64,000 nt of DNA, taken from Paenibacillus silvae (GTDB lineage: Bacteria; Bacillota; Bacilli; Paenibacillales; Paenibacillaceae). The stretch spans positions 264,953-328,952 of the forward strand of contig NZ_BMFU01000005.1 of assembly GCF_014639235.1 (NCBI RefSeq). The letters run 5' to 3'. Under the pieces are notes generated by a model that was not told where the DNA came from, did not search any database, and worked only from the letters and a program-made list of their open reading frames with translations. A program made the position numbers and the translations under genes. Positions 52,759 to 62,097 of the stretch are shown one piece after another (positions within the stretch are counted from its first letter, which is position 1; each line of letters starts with the position of its first letter).

Positions 52759-53466
52759 TTATTCTTTAGCAGAATTGCTCGATTCATTTTTGGCGGCATT
52801 ACCCATTTTGTTTTTCAAAGCCTGCAATTGCTGATCTACTTTGAATTGCTTTTCCACATCAACCGGATTGGTATACGTAGAACCTGTGTTGCGGTATGGT
52901 GCACGTGCTACATCGGCTTCAGCCTCAAGCTGCATGATTTTCTCTTCCATACGGTGGAATCCGAGGGATGCACTTCCGCTTTCAATGGAATGTAGGCTGT
53001 TGATTGAAGACATTTGCTTTTTGGCTTTGGCCATCTGAGCACGGGATACAAGCTCATTGCGTTTGTTACGCATTTTGTAGAACTCGTCTTTCATATCGTG
53101 CAGCTGTTGCAGCAAATCTTTCGCTTGTGCTTCGGATTGAGCATGCAGTTCACGGTATTCCGTAATTTTTTGATCAAAATAGATTTTCTCTTCCAGCAAT
53201 TTACGAGCTACTTCTTCCTGACCATTAGCCAAGGCAGCTTCCGCTTGCGATTCACGTTGTACGGAAGTACGTTCCGCTTCATCCAGACGTTGTTTCATGC
53301 GACGCTCATTCGCCATTTGTTTGGCTACAGTAACCTCAGCCTCATGAATTTCGGCCTCCATGTCACGCAGGTACTGATTCAACATTACAATCGGATCTTC
53401 TACCTTATCCAACATATCATTTACAGATGCCTTCGTCATATCCTTAATCCGTTTAAATACTCCCAT
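52759..53466 (-). CDS. PspA/IM30 (LiaH-like) family protein, paralog 1
   Basis: 235 residues from ATG 53466 (AGGGAGAAAAGTAAA upstream). Nearly all coiled coil after an N-terminal amphipathic helix ([19 protein letters not shown]), with the family sequence [25 protein letters not shown]-like proteins that assemble on stressed membranes and stop proton leakage. Begins one base after the PspC-long stop. The second PspA of the operon is 223 residues and only moderately similar, so they may form mixed assemblies. Confidence 0.9.
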   Translation of the reverse strand: MGVFKRIKDMTKASVNDMLDKVEDPIVMLNQYLRDMEAEIHEAEVTVAKQMANERRMKQRLDEAERTSVQRESQAEAALANGQEEVARKLLEEKIYFDQKITEYRELHAQSEAQAKDLLQQLHDMKDEFYKMRNKRNELVSRAQMAKAKKQMSSINSLHSIESGSASLGFHRMEEKIMQLEAEADVARAPYRNTGSTYTNPVDVEKQFKVDQQLQALKNKMGNAAKNESSNSAKE

Positions 53467-53467
53467 T

Positions 53468-53977
53468 TTACTTTTCTCCCTTCTCATAACGAGATAGTTT
53501 TTGGCGAAGCTCTTCCACTTCTTTTTTCAGTGCCTTTTTCTCAATATCTTTCATCATGGAGTCCAGTTCACTTTCGTTCTGGCTTCCTGTTCCATACATG
53601 TTGTTGTTGTCATAAGAACGCGAGCCTGCTTGCGGTCTGTTGTTATATCCTGGGCCTGGGCCAAAGCCGGGACCTGGTTGATTGTGACTGTTGTGATAAG
53701 GGTCTCTTGGAGGCTGCTGGTCGTAACCGCCATAACCTCTGCCTGGACCGGGTCCAGATCCCGGACCGTAACCATATGGATCATATGGAGGGAACGGTTC
53801 TTTCGGTACCACAAGAGCGGCGATGAAGTAAATTAACAACGTTGTGCCTCCGGTGGCGAAAATACTGATAACAAAGATGATCCGCAGCAGTGTAGAATCC
53901 ATTCCAATATTTTCAGATATGCCACCGATCAGACCAGTCATCATTCGGTCACGCGTTGAGCGGTATAATTTGCTCAT
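53468..53977 (-). CDS. PspC domain protein with long tail
   Basis: 169 residues: PspC domain in the first ~60 ([40 protein letters not shown]) with one or two membrane spans, then a Pro/Gly/Tyr/Asn-rich linker (~63-125, many GPG repeats) and a C-terminal coiled coil ([20 protein letters not shown]). The coiled coil may contact PspA. Adjacent to a shorter PspC paralog with a highly similar N-terminus. Confidence 0.88.
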   Translation of the reverse strand: MSKLYRSTRDRMMTGLIGGISENIGMDSTLLRIIFVISIFATGGTTLLIYFIAALVVPKEPFPPYDPYGYGPGSGPGPGRGYGGYDQQPPRDPYHNSHNQPGPGFGPGPGYNNRPQAGSRSYDNNNMYGTGSQNESELDSMMKDIEKKALKKEVEELRQKLSRYEKGEK

Positions 53978-53994
53978 TTGCTTTCTCCTTTCGT

Positions 53995-54231
53995 TTACTT
54001 GTAACCTCTGCCGCGATCTGGATTGATAACATACGGATCAGCGTAGTGGGGTTCTCTTGGTACAATCAGTGCAGCAATGAAGTAGATGAATAGTGATGTA
54101 CCACCCGTTGCGAAGATACTGATGAAGAAAATGATCCGTAGCAGCGTGGTACTTAATCCCAGATTTTCAGATATGCCGCCGATCAAACCTGTCAGCATAC
54201 GATTTCGCGTTGAGCGGTATAATTTATTCAT
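53995..54231 (-). CDS. Short PspC domain protein
   Basis: 78 residues: PspC domain only ([40 protein letters not shown]), ending soon after in YVINPDRGRGYK. Lacks the linker and coiled coil of its neighbour. A membrane protein that may anchor or regulate PspA. Tandem duplication of pspC is the simplest explanation. Confidence 0.88.
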   Translation of the reverse strand: MNKLYRSTRNRMLTGLIGGISENLGLSTTLLRIIFFISIFATGGTSLFIYFIAALIVPREPHYADPYVINPDRGRGYK

Positions 54232-54236
54232 GGTGA

Positions 54237-54908
54237 CTACTCCTTTTTATCGTTATTGAGCTTTTGCTTCAAACGCTCCAATTCTTTGTCCAGCATAGAG
54301 GATGACATGCCTCCCGATAATCCCGAACCTTCTTGGCTCATGCGCCGGATGTCCCGGAGACTCTGTGCCTCGTATTCAAGATCAGAGACCTGATCATCCA
54401 ACTGGTTAAACATACGAGGTACGTTTTGACCATTGTAATTTCCACGTTGATTCATTCGCTGCTGCAGCTGGATGGTTTGCATCCGGGCGTAATAATATTG
54501 GCGTTTACTGTATACATTCTGATACTCTGCCTTCAACTGGTGAATCTGATCATCAAGCTCCTGCAGTGCGGCAGCACTTTGTGTGTACAGCTCATTGTAT
54601 TGATCCATCTTCTCCTCATGCAGAATCTTCTCCTGCAAAGCCAGCTTGGCGAGATGTTCCTCTCCAGCCTTCAAGGCCATGGATGCTTGTTCTTCCCGTT
54701 TGTTCACCATTGCTGCGGCCTGATCAGCCTGCTGTTTCATTTGTCTTGTATGACTTGCATACTGGTGACGAAGCTTCTCAGCTTCTCCAATGTCTTGGCG
54801 GGTCGAGACCAGAAATTGATCAATCAATTTAACCGGGTCCTGACTTTGTTCCAGATGTTCGTTCAGAGTAGCTACGGTAATATCCCGCATTCGACGAAAT
54901 ACACTCAT
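54237..54908 (-). CDS. PspA/IM30 family protein, paralog 2
   Basis: 223 residues, coiled coil throughout, with MSVFRRMRDITVATLNEHLEQ at the start and QDPVKLIDQFLVSTRQDIGE (the DPxxLIDQ family motif). Lacks long low-complexity regions. GGAGG precedes ATG 54908. Transcribed just after the LiaI-like gene and before the two pspC genes. Confidence 0.88.
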   Translation of the reverse strand: MSVFRRMRDITVATLNEHLEQSQDPVKLIDQFLVSTRQDIGEAEKLRHQYASHTRQMKQQADQAAAMVNKREEQASMALKAGEEHLAKLALQEKILHEEKMDQYNELYTQSAAALQELDDQIHQLKAEYQNVYSKRQYYYARMQTIQLQQRMNQRGNYNGQNVPRMFNQLDDQVSDLEYEAQSLRDIRRMSQEGSGLSGGMSSSMLDKELERLKQKLNNDKKE

Positions 54909-54943
54909 TAGGTTCTGTCCTCCTTTTCCTTAGTCGTGGAACT

Positions 54944-55252
54944 TTAGTAACGGCGATAGTTGTTACGATTGTTACCCAGCATCGAGATACCCCAGACGAT
55001 TAATGCAATGGCGATAATCGGTCCGATGAGCCAGGAGAGTTTCCCCACCAGCGAGAGAATACCGATGACAAGCACGATCCAGCCGAAGACTGCGTTACCT
55101 TGCTTGACTCCGTAATATCCCAGTGCAATCATCAGGATCGGAATCAGATAACCCATCAGGTGTCCAAGCAGCGGGGTCAATTTTCCGAATAAAAGCAATG
55201 CTCCCAGCACGATTAACACGATTGCCCAGCCATTTCCTTTGTTCATTCTCAT
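54944..55252 (-). CDS. LiaI/LiaF-like small membrane protein
   Basis: 102 residues, about four hydrophobic segments (WAIVLIVLGALLLFG, LMGYLIPILMIALGYYGV, WIVLVIGILSLVGKL, WLIGPIIAIALIVWG) of the LiaI-LiaF-like transmembrane-region type. First gene of the eight-gene Lia/Psp operon, the place held by liaI in B. subtilis, where LiaI anchors LiaH at the membrane. AAAGGGTGGTG gives a fair ribosome site. Confidence 0.82.
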   Translation of the reverse strand: MRMNKGNGWAIVLIVLGALLLFGKLTPLLGHLMGYLIPILMIALGYYGVKQGNAVFGWIVLVIGILSLVGKLSWLIGPIIAIALIVWGISMLGNNRNNYRRY

Positions 55253-55349
55253 AATTGTTCTTCACCACCCTTTCCGTTTTGCTAATGATTTGTTTTAAGA
55301 TTTGTTCATTTAGCTCATTTGCTTTGTTGTTTGTTTCCGTGTTTCTTGT

Positions 55350-55440
55350 TCAACCTTATGTCTTTATTCTAGGGGATTCTGTTATTTTTCAAAACAGACC
55401 GTGGACGGTTTTTGATCCTAGACTCAGGTCGGGGTTCCTC
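55350..55440 (-). promoter_or_regulatory. Candidate promoter and operator of the Lia/Psp operon
   Basis: On the minus strand, TTGAAA about 17 bases before GAATAA (or 15 before TAGAAT). Just upstream lie two dyads, ACCGT-CC-ACGGT and CGACCTGAGTCTAGG (GAC/GTC arms). The latter resembles LiaR/VraR-type sites; not confirmed. Confidence 0.4.
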
Positions 55441-55564
55441 TTGGACCTTGGACTGTCCTTTTAGAATTACTTTTTTATCCAAATAAACAAAATTTAAGTT
55501 GTTCTAATTGAGAGCGTTTACTAAAATAAAGATAAACCTACTATTTACGCCAAGGAGTGGACTT

Positions 55565-57979
55565 GTGGGAAAATTAAGTTATCTTCATAAAATGATTATT
55601 TTCGGCCTGCTGTTAAGCACCGTACCCATTCTTTTGACGGGAATTTCCGCTATAGTGTACTCTTCCAGCCAGAATGAGCTGCACCGCACAGAAGCAAACA
55701 AGCAGCTGCTTGAACAAATACAATCCAATGTAGAACACAAGCTGGCTACAGTCAGCTATATGCTGGATCAGGCTGTCCGCTCTCCAATCACACGCCGTTC
55801 CCTTACTGATCCTGCTTTGCAGCAACGAAGAAACCCGTTACAGGCAGCCGAGCTCCAAACCGAGTTTCAGCATATGAGGTCCTGGGAGCCGATGCTGGAC
55901 ATTATGCTGGTTAATCAGTCCCAGAACTGGCTTATTGATCATGCGGGCTTGTATGCGAATACTCGCTTTCCATTATCTCTGCCGATGAAAGATCTCATTA
56001 CAAATACGTTAACCTCGGGATGGCAGCTTGCACCATCATCTATTTTCAGTCATGAGAACAGCAGCGAGAATACCCCTTCCGAGACAAGCTGTAACTATCA
56101 TATTGCTCTTGCAAGAACAGTTCCTGATGTCGCTCACTCATCCAATGCAGCTCTAGTGGCTGGAATTCCAGCTTGTTACATGCAAAACCCATTGGGTCAA
56201 TCTGTTGCAAGTGAGTCATCTGCCTCCGGTCTCATCATTATTAACCGGGATCAGCGGATCATTGCTCACCCGAATGCCGCGTATATCGGACAACCTTTAT
56301 CCGCTTTGGGACTGAAGGATGGAAATAAAGGCACATCGATTGAAACCTTGGTACCTGTGACTTATTCGGATGCTTTTGCGAAACGTGAAGTGCGTTTTGC
56401 CGATACGGACTATTCATTGATTTATACTCCCTCAACGTTAAAGGGATGGACGTATATTCTCATCTCTCCCGAGAACACGTCAACCAAGGATTATATCCAA
56501 ATCGGTTTTCACACGCTTTATATCAGCCTAGCTATGCTTTTACTTTCGCTGCTGCTCGCTTGGGTTGGCTCCAGGCACATGCTCGTTCCGATCAAACGTA
56601 TTCTTGCTCTATTGGGTGATCACATGAGCGTTAAGGGGAGCGGGCATACCGTCTCGCTGAACCAGAATGTAGTGAGTCAGCCTGATGAGCTTGAACAGAT
56701 TCGGCTGGGTGTCACACGTTTATCCGATGCGCGTTCCCGGTTGGAATGCACATTAAATCAGCATCAGGGCCAGATACGCACATATTATATGCTTCAATGG
56801 TTTCAAGGCCGGACTTGCCCTAATACCATGCATGAGACATTACGCGAACAGGGCTATGTCACACAGCTTTCAACATGGCAACATATTGCCGTTATTGCAC
56901 TGCAGCCCGAACTGTTGAATCATGAAAGATATACGATGGAAGATCGTTCCCTGCTTTTATTCGCGCTTCAGAACATTTTGGAGGAAAGCATTAGACCGGA
57001 TCAACAGTTGCTCCCCATTGTTATGGAGCAGAACGTTGTAACGGTGGTGGGCACAAACGAGGAAGATAAGACGGTGTTCTCAAAGCAGCTTTTGCTACGA
57101 ACAGAGCAGCTGCAGCTGCAGATCCATGAGGTGCTTGACTTGAAGGTAAGTATCGGCTTGAGCCAGCCACATCTATTCATGGATCATATCCCTCAAGCCT
57201 ATAACGAAGCTATGGATGCCTTGAAGCATCGAATGCGGCTTGGCGCTGGTATTATTGTTCAATACGGGCAATTTGATCTGATTTCCACAGCATGGGCTAT
57301 GACTTACCCTGAGGCGCTGGAGTATTCCCTGCTTCAATCTATTCAACAAGCAGAAGAGACTGCAGCTGCTGCACAATTGACTGAAATGATGCAGACGGTA
57401 TTTTCGCTTGAATGCACCCCGGAAGAGTATCAGGCTGCTCTAATGAGGCTGTTGACAAGAGTCCTGCAAGTGGCTCAAGAATCGGGAGTAAGACTCTCAC
57501 AGATCAGTCCAGGCTCTCGTTCCCTTTTTCAGGAGCTGCATAACTTACAGTACGCCGCAGAGATCGAGCAATGGTTCTATCGAGAGGTGATTCTGCCCGT
57601 TATGGATATTTTCAGAGAAAGACAGTATGCACAATATCAGAACATTTCCGAAAAGATGATTGCCATGATCCAGCAAGATTATGATAAAGATTTAACCCTC
57701 GAGGAATGTGCTGAACGTCTCCATTACAACGCCAATTATCTAAGCAGTGTTTTTCGTAAAGAAACCGGTGCCTCCTTTAGCGAGTACCTAACCAGATATC
57801 GGCTAAATATCGCCAAAAGATGGCTGGATGAGAGTGAATGGACGGTAAAAGAAATCGCAGAGCGGCTCCGGTACACGAATCCACAGAACTTCATCCGCTC
57901 CTTTCGCAAGTGGGTGGGTATGACTCCCGGAAGATACCGGGAGCGCAAACAGCATCCAGAACGGGCCGTTAAAGGTTAA
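55565..57979 (+). CDS. Membrane-bound AraC-type transcriptional regulator (YesN/dCache-like)
   Basis: 804 residues from GTG 55565 (CAAGGAG seven bases upstream; a TTG 19 codons earlier is in frame). Two membrane spans (~15-33 and ~320-345) enclose a large extracytoplasmic Cache-type sensing region; then a HAMP-like linker and cytoplasmic domain, and a C-terminal pair of AraC helix-turn-helices (LTLEECAERLHYNANYLSSV, WTVKEIAERLRYTNPQNFIR). Typical of Paenibacillus carbohydrate regulators. No transporter adjoins; the inducer is unknown. Confidence 0.88.
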   Translation: MGKLSYLHKMIIFGLLLSTVPILLTGISAIVYSSSQNELHRTEANKQLLEQIQSNVEHKLATVSYMLDQAVRSPITRRSLTDPALQQRRNPLQAAELQTEFQHMRSWEPMLDIMLVNQSQNWLIDHAGLYANTRFPLSLPMKDLITNTLTSGWQLAPSSIFSHENSSENTPSETSCNYHIALARTVPDVAHSSNAALVAGIPACYMQNPLGQSVASESSASGLIIINRDQRIIAHPNAAYIGQPLSALGLKDGNKGTSIETLVPVTYSDAFAKREVRFADTDYSLIYTPSTLKGWTYILISPENTSTKDYIQIGFHTLYISLAMLLLSLLLAWVGSRHMLVPIKRILALLGDHMSVKGSGHTVSLNQNVVSQPDELEQIRLGVTRLSDARSRLECTLNQHQGQIRTYYMLQWFQGRTCPNTMHETLREQGYVTQLSTWQHIAVIALQPELLNHERYTMEDRSLLLFALQNILEESIRPDQQLLPIVMEQNVVTVVGTNEEDKTVFSKQLLLRTEQLQLQIHEVLDLKVSIGLSQPHLFMDHIPQAYNEAMDALKHRMRLGAGIIVQYGQFDLISTAWAMTYPEALEYSLLQSIQQAEETAAAAQLTEMMQTVFSLECTPEEYQAALMRLLTRVLQVAQESGVRLSQISPGSRSLFQELHNLQYAAEIEQWFYREVILPVMDIFRERQYAQYQNISEKMIAMIQQDYDKDLTLEECAERLHYNANYLSSVFRKETGASFSEYLTRYRLNIAKRWLDESEWTVKEIAERLRYTNPQNFIRSFRKWVGMTPGRYRERKQHPERAVKG

Positions 57980-58051
57980 CAGTGATCCAATATGGAGTGA
58001 CTAGTATACAGGGAAAAGGAAAAGATCTCATCAGAGCCAATATTACCGACA

Positions 58052-58124
58052 GCCTGCTGTTCATTCTCTGTAGACCACACCGCTTCTTCATCCAGGTCTA
58101 CACGTCTATCTTTTGACAGCAGGC
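58052..58124 (+). terminator. Nested hairpin after the AraC gene, overlapping the convergent methyltransferase gene
   Basis: GCCTGCTGT/ACAGCAGGC outer stem (58052-58060, 58116-58124) with TGTAGACC/GGTCTACA inside, then GGTTTTC on the plus strand. The right arm falls within the last codons of the convergent gene. Confidence 0.55.
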
Positions 58125-58993
58125 ACGGTTTTCATATGTGCTTGTTCCAGATGAATAAGCATTTTTCCAAACCTTGCTCCACGTGAGAACGGGACTACGC
58201 CTGCTTGATATGTTTCACGAATATATTTCTCAGCTTTACTTACAGCTGCTGCATCAAATGGCATATCATACGTGTGCAGCCATTCTGGCAGCTTTTCAAT
58301 TAATTCTTCCACTGTAATCTCAAAATCATTTATTTCTCTCGTAACAATCATTGTATATGAATAGCCTTTAAGGTAAAGCAGCTGCTGAAGGTATGCCATA
58401 TCTCCTGCGTTATATAGAACCTCCATGCCAAGCACCGTTCTTAGCTCATCCATAAGCGTATGCTCCTTGGTACCCGCCATCATGCTAACATAGACATATT
58501 TCCGGGCACAGCTTATGGCTTGCTCAATCGTTTCCCAATCCGACATCGCCGGGCACATCGATGCAAAGACGATATCGTATTGTTTCTCCCAGCCTTTTTC
58601 CTGAATAGATATCTCTTCGAATCGATCCGATACGATCGTAATGTTATTTTGCAGCTCAGCAGGGATCGTTTCCTTCATTAACGAGACAAGCAAGGCAGAA
58701 GGCTCAACTGCAGTGACTACAGCACCCTTTTCTGCAAATGGAATCGTGAAAATACCAGAGGCCGCACCTACGTCAAGGACCGATGCTCCTTCAAACGTTA
58801 CCCCCTGATTTTCAATCCATCCCATAATGCGTGCTGCACGTTTCTGACCTTCATCGGTGAACGATTGGGCGTGATAATTACGAGCCCAACGCTCAAAAAC
58901 TTCCTCTGTATCAAAGGGGGCGCTTTTTTTCTGATACCTTGAACTTCTGGGACGTGTCTTCCAGGCTTTTTCCCACACACCGAGGTCAAACAA
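58106..58993 (-). CDS. Class I SAM-dependent methyltransferase
   Basis: 295 residues from TTG 58993 (start uncertain). SAM-binding motif I SVLDVGAASGIFTIPFAEKG (~80-99) and acidic motif AVEPS. Substrate unknown. The frame is open for 12 more codons upstream to CTG 59029, which sits eight bases after AAAGGATG and would give TIQPLTANTEILFDL; this looks like a natural N-terminus. Convergent with the AraC gene. Confidence 0.8.
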   Translation of the reverse strand: MFDLGVWEKAWKTRPRSSRYQKKSAPFDTEEVFERWARNYHAQSFTDEGQKRAARIMGWIENQGVTFEGASVLDVGAASGIFTIPFAEKGAVVTAVEPSALLVSLMKETIPAELQNNITIVSDRFEEISIQEKGWEKQYDIVFASMCPAMSDWETIEQAISCARKYVYVSMMAGTKEHTLMDELRTVLGMEVLYNAGDMAYLQQLLYLKGYSYTMIVTREINDFEITVEELIEKLPEWLHTYDMPFDAAAVSKAEKYIRETYQAGVVPFSRGARFGKMLIHLEQAHMKTVPAVKR

Positions 58994-59106
58994 AATCTCT
59001 GTATTTGCTGTTAATGGCTGAATCGTCAGCTTCTACACATCCTTTCAATTTAAAGACTTAATATATCTACAATATATCGAATAGAACTAAACGTCAACTT
59101 TCCATG

Positions 59107-60033
59107 TTACTGCTGATCAAACGCGAAAGTAACCCCAGTCAATTTTTCTGATACTTCCCATAGCCTGTGTGATACATTCGCATCATAAAGCCTGTTGATG
59201 ATTGGGTCAATTGTCGGATATCCTTTTCTCCCTCCACGCCCATCTGGACCGATATACTCTCCGCCTTTTATGTTTGGAGAAGCTGCACTGTACAACGTTG
59301 GCAATGCTCCCATATGTGCTGGTTGCGTTCCAAGATATGTAAGCAGACGCATGAAAGGATTGGCACGCTTGCCCGAACCAAATGACATCAGATTGGTGTT
59401 AGAAAACCCAGGGTGGCAGGCTACACTAACTGTGCTCAGACCTTGCTCTGCCAGCTTGTTATTGAGTTCTCTTGCAAAGAGCATATTCGCCAGTTTACTT
59501 TGCACATAGAACTTCCAGCTGTTATATCCTTTCGCTCCATCCAGATTATCAAAATCAATTCTTCCGTTATGAGCAGCGATGCTACTCAACGTTACAATAC
59601 GGGAAGCGGGAGTTGAAAGCAGCCTGGGTAAAAGTAAACCGGTCAGTGCATAATGTCCCAGATGATTGCTTCCAAATTGAGACTCAAAGCCATCCTGTGT
59701 CAGACGATATGGTGTATTCATGATGCCAGCGTTGTTGATCAGAATATCAAGAGAGGTGTACCGCTGCATAAATGTTGCAGCAAATGCTCTGACACTCTCC
59801 AGATCGGCAAGATCCAGTTGCATCAATTCCGCCTGCACTCCAAGCTGAATAGCTTTAATTTTGGCGAGAGCCGCCTGACCCTTTTCCATATTCCGAACAG
59901 CCAAGACCAATGTTGCATTCTTCTCAGCCATCGCGATGGCTGCCTCTAATCCAATTCCGCTATTTGCTCCAGTAATGACCACGGTTTTGCCAGAACAATC
60001 CGGCATGTTGCCCTTCGTCCAGACGCTACTCAT
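59107..60033 (-). CDS. Short-chain dehydrogenase/reductase
   Basis: 308 residues. NAD(P)-binding TGANSGIGLEAA at ~20-31, NNAG (LINNAGIMNT), catalytic Ser in TLSSIAAH and the YxxxK-type FYVQSKLAN. Resembles retinol-dehydrogenase/protochlorophyllide-reductase-like SDRs of Bacillales. Substrate unknown. Upstream region holds only a promoter-size gap. Confidence 0.88.
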   Translation of the reverse strand: MSSVWTKGNMPDCSGKTVVITGANSGIGLEAAIAMAEKNATLVLAVRNMEKGQAALAKIKAIQLGVQAELMQLDLADLESVRAFAATFMQRYTSLDILINNAGIMNTPYRLTQDGFESQFGSNHLGHYALTGLLLPRLLSTPASRIVTLSSIAAHNGRIDFDNLDGAKGYNSWKFYVQSKLANMLFARELNNKLAEQGLSTVSVACHPGFSNTNLMSFGSGKRANPFMRLLTYLGTQPAHMGALPTLYSAASPNIKGGEYIGPDGRGGRKGYPTIDPIINRLYDANVSHRLWEVSEKLTGVTFAFDQQ

Positions 60034-60115
60034 TCCTCTTGCCCCCTATAGTATAAAAGATTGACGTATTCACATGAATCAAGTATAAAAGTTTATATGT
60101 GTCCAGTACACACGG

Positions 60116-60135
60116 AGAGCCCCAAAAGGGGCTCT
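60116..60135 (-). terminator. Candidate terminator of the cupredoxin/sigma operon
   Basis: Perfect AGAGCCCC/GGGGCTCT stem with a four-base loop. It lies between the anti-sigma stop and the SDR gene; no T-run follows on the minus strand, so activity is uncertain. A 13-T tract on the plus strand lies close by (60166-60178). Confidence 0.45.
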
Positions 60136-60213
60136 TTAATGAAGTTCAGCATGGGACTTGAGGAATTTTTTTTTTTTTCAATCTTCCATGTCCTGGTTTG
60201 AAGTTTAGACCTG

Positions 60214-60966
60214 CTAGCTTGAGCGAAATATCTGTGGGCCACGCGGTACAAGCCCTTGGGAATCAGACTCCAACGTAATCGCAACTGAATCAAAGCTCCA
60301 TTCATGGTTGCCCACAGGGACTGAAAGCACAGCAAGCCCTATCTGATTTTCAACTTTCAACTTACCGGCACTTTGCTGCTCCTGATCCTTGTTCAGCCAT
60401 ACTTGATAAACCTGATTCTGTTCTGTCTGTGGAGGATTGAAGAGATATACGACAAACTGCTGATTCTTTCCACTACCTACAATGCAAGCCAAACCATAAC
60501 TGCTCTCTGAATCAAGTGATTCAAGCTTCATCACCTTTTGAATCTCGGACACTGGCAAATCAAACGAATTTTGTAATGTTACGGGCTGCTCGGCACGCTC
60601 TCGATACAAAAATATATTCCCAAGCAAACTGGCCCCCAGCACAATGAGTAAAGAAGCTGCCGCGACCCTTACCTTCCATCTCGCAAAACGCTTGTTGCTT
60701 CCATTGCTAAGTCCATGAGTCGGCAGAGAGGACTTCTCCTGCTGCACTTGTCCCCACGCCGCTTCCATAACCTGTTGCTTTAGGTCGGCTGGCAGCTCTA
60801 CTTGCTCCATCTGCATTGGAATCGCCTCCCAGCCTATCCGTAATTGTTCAAGTTCAAGCTTACATGACTCACAATCCGCAAGATGCCTTTCAAACACAAT
60901 ACCTTCTTCCGAGAAGGGATCTGATAGATACTCCAGCATATATGAACAGACCATACTTGACGCCAT
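60214..60966 (-). CDS. RskA-type zinc anti-sigma factor
   Basis: 250 residues from ATG 60966, overlapping the sigma stop by one base (TAATG). N-terminal zinc anti-sigma domain with HLADCESC (HxxxCxxC), one membrane span (VRVAAASLLIVLGASLLGNI) and a C-terminal extracytoplasmic RskA domain (NQVYQVWLNKDQEQQSAGKL, GNHEWSFDSVAITLE). Sequesters the adjacent sigma factor and likely releases it on an envelope or redox signal. Confidence 0.88.
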   Translation of the reverse strand: MASSMVCSYMLEYLSDPFSEEGIVFERHLADCESCKLELEQLRIGWEAIPMQMEQVELPADLKQQVMEAAWGQVQQEKSSLPTHGLSNGSNKRFARWKVRVAAASLLIVLGASLLGNIFLYRERAEQPVTLQNSFDLPVSEIQKVMKLESLDSESSYGLACIVGSGKNQQFVVYLFNPPQTEQNQVYQVWLNKDQEQQSAGKLKVENQIGLAVLSVPVGNHEWSFDSVAITLESDSQGLVPRGPQIFRSS

Positions 60967-61541
60967 TACCACCCGTCCCCTCCCGCAAGCAGATGCTTAC
61001 GCAGTATTTTCAGTGTCTGGTGCAGCCGGCTTTTAACTGTGCCCAAGGGCTCCTGGTAGTGCGCAGCTAACTCACTCAAGCTGTATCCTTGCCAATAAAA
61101 ATGCTCCAGCAATTCAAGCTGCTGCTGTGACAGAAATGCACGCATTCCTTGGATTTGCTCCTTCAGCAATTGTTTTTCAACTTGATTTTCTACCGATAAC
61201 TCAGTATGTTCTGCAACACTTTCCAGCTTCTTCACCGTATCATAAGACACCACTTTGCTCGACTGACTGCGTTGTTTACGCAGCCAATCGATCGTCAAAT
61301 TACGCGTAATCGTAAGTATCCAATTTCTGAACTGGCCCTTATCGGGGTCAAACTCTGCCTCTGTCGTCCATATCCTGACAAATACAGACTGTACCACCTC
61401 TCTTGCCCCTTCCTCCTGATGAAGAGACCTGCAGGAAAAAGAGTAAACCAGAGCAGCATAACGATCATATAACTCGGATAGTGCTTCTTGCTTTTTTTGT
61501 TTAATCAGTAAAATGAGCTGATAATCGGAATACTCCTGCAT
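60966..61541 (-). CDS. ECF RNA polymerase sigma factor (SigK/RpoE type)
   Basis: 191 residues. Region 2 (LYDRYAALVYSFSCRSLHQE, AREVVQSVFVRIWTTEAEFD, FRNWILTITRNLTIDWLRKQ) and region 4 (LELLEHFYWQGYSLSELAAH, GTVKSRLHQTLKILR). Coupled to the RskA-type anti-sigma downstream and separated by 43 bases from the cupredoxin gene upstream. The GGGGGAGGGG ribosome site is strong. Confidence 0.92.
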   Translation of the reverse strand: MQEYSDYQLILLIKQKKQEALSELYDRYAALVYSFSCRSLHQEEGAREVVQSVFVRIWTTEAEFDPDKGQFRNWILTITRNLTIDWLRKQRSQSSKVVSYDTVKKLESVAEHTELSVENQVEKQLLKEQIQGMRAFLSQQQLELLEHFYWQGYSLSELAAHYQEPLGTVKSRLHQTLKILRKHLLAGGDGW

Positions 61542-61584
61542 TAAAAAGTCTCCCCTCCCCCTGTCAGAACACCGTAATTTCGTG

Positions 61585-62097
61585 TTACTTGGAAAGGACT
61601 TTAATTACTGCTTTCATACTCGGATGGGCTCCACAGTAGTAATTAATATCGCCCGCTTTTTTAAACGTAATGACTGATTTCTTTCCCTCAGCGAGCATAC
61701 CTGTATCAAATGAACCATCTTCCGCAACAGCAGAATGCTCAACCTGATCCTTATTCACAAACTCCACACGATCACCGACCTTGATTTTCAGTTCTGCAGT
61801 TTGAAACATAAAGTTGGAGATTTCAATGACATAGGTTTTACTCTGCCCTTGCTTGGCATCTGCAACTTTCTTCTTATCTTTAGAAGATTTAGAGCTTTCG
61901 CTTTTTTTCTTGGAAGGTTTCACAGTCTTTTTACCTGTTGTATCTGATTTCGGAGAGGCATGATCCTTGTGAGCCTCCATCTGGTTCGAAGACATATGCA
62001 CCATTGATGCTGAAGCATCTGCTGCTGCCAACTGCGGCAAACCTAGGCAGACTCCCAATACCATAACCATCGATACAACCTTTACTCGTTTGTTCAT
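61585..62097 (-). CDS. Secreted cupredoxin-domain protein
   Basis: 170 residues. Signal peptide (VSMVMVLGVCLGLPQLAAA), then a Lys/Ser-rich linker (~50-83), then a cupredoxin fold (~86-170). Type 1 copper ligands: His in DQVEHSAVAE and Cys, His, Met in YYCGAHPSMKA. Probably binds copper outside the membrane and may act in electron transfer or copper sensing. First gene of an operon with an ECF sigma factor and its RskA-type anti-sigma. Confidence 0.85.
   Translation of the reverse strand: MNKRVKVVSMVMVLGVCLGLPQLAAADASASMVHMSSNQMEAHKDHASPKSDTTGKKTVKPSKKKSESSKSSKDKKKVADAKQGQSKTYVIEISNFMFQTAELKIKVGDRVEFVNKDQVEHSAVAEDGSFDTGMLAEGKKSVITFKKAGDINYYCGAHPSMKAVIKVLSK

Noticed and set aside
53014..53826. 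270-codon open frame opposite pspA/pspC
   Set aside because: Spans two real genes on the other strand and is rich in Phe/Leu/His, as expected from antisense coiled-coil DNA.
60166..60178. 13-T homopolymer as a phase-variable tract
   Set aside because: Lies in the non-coding end of the sigma operon, outside any start or coding frame I trust.
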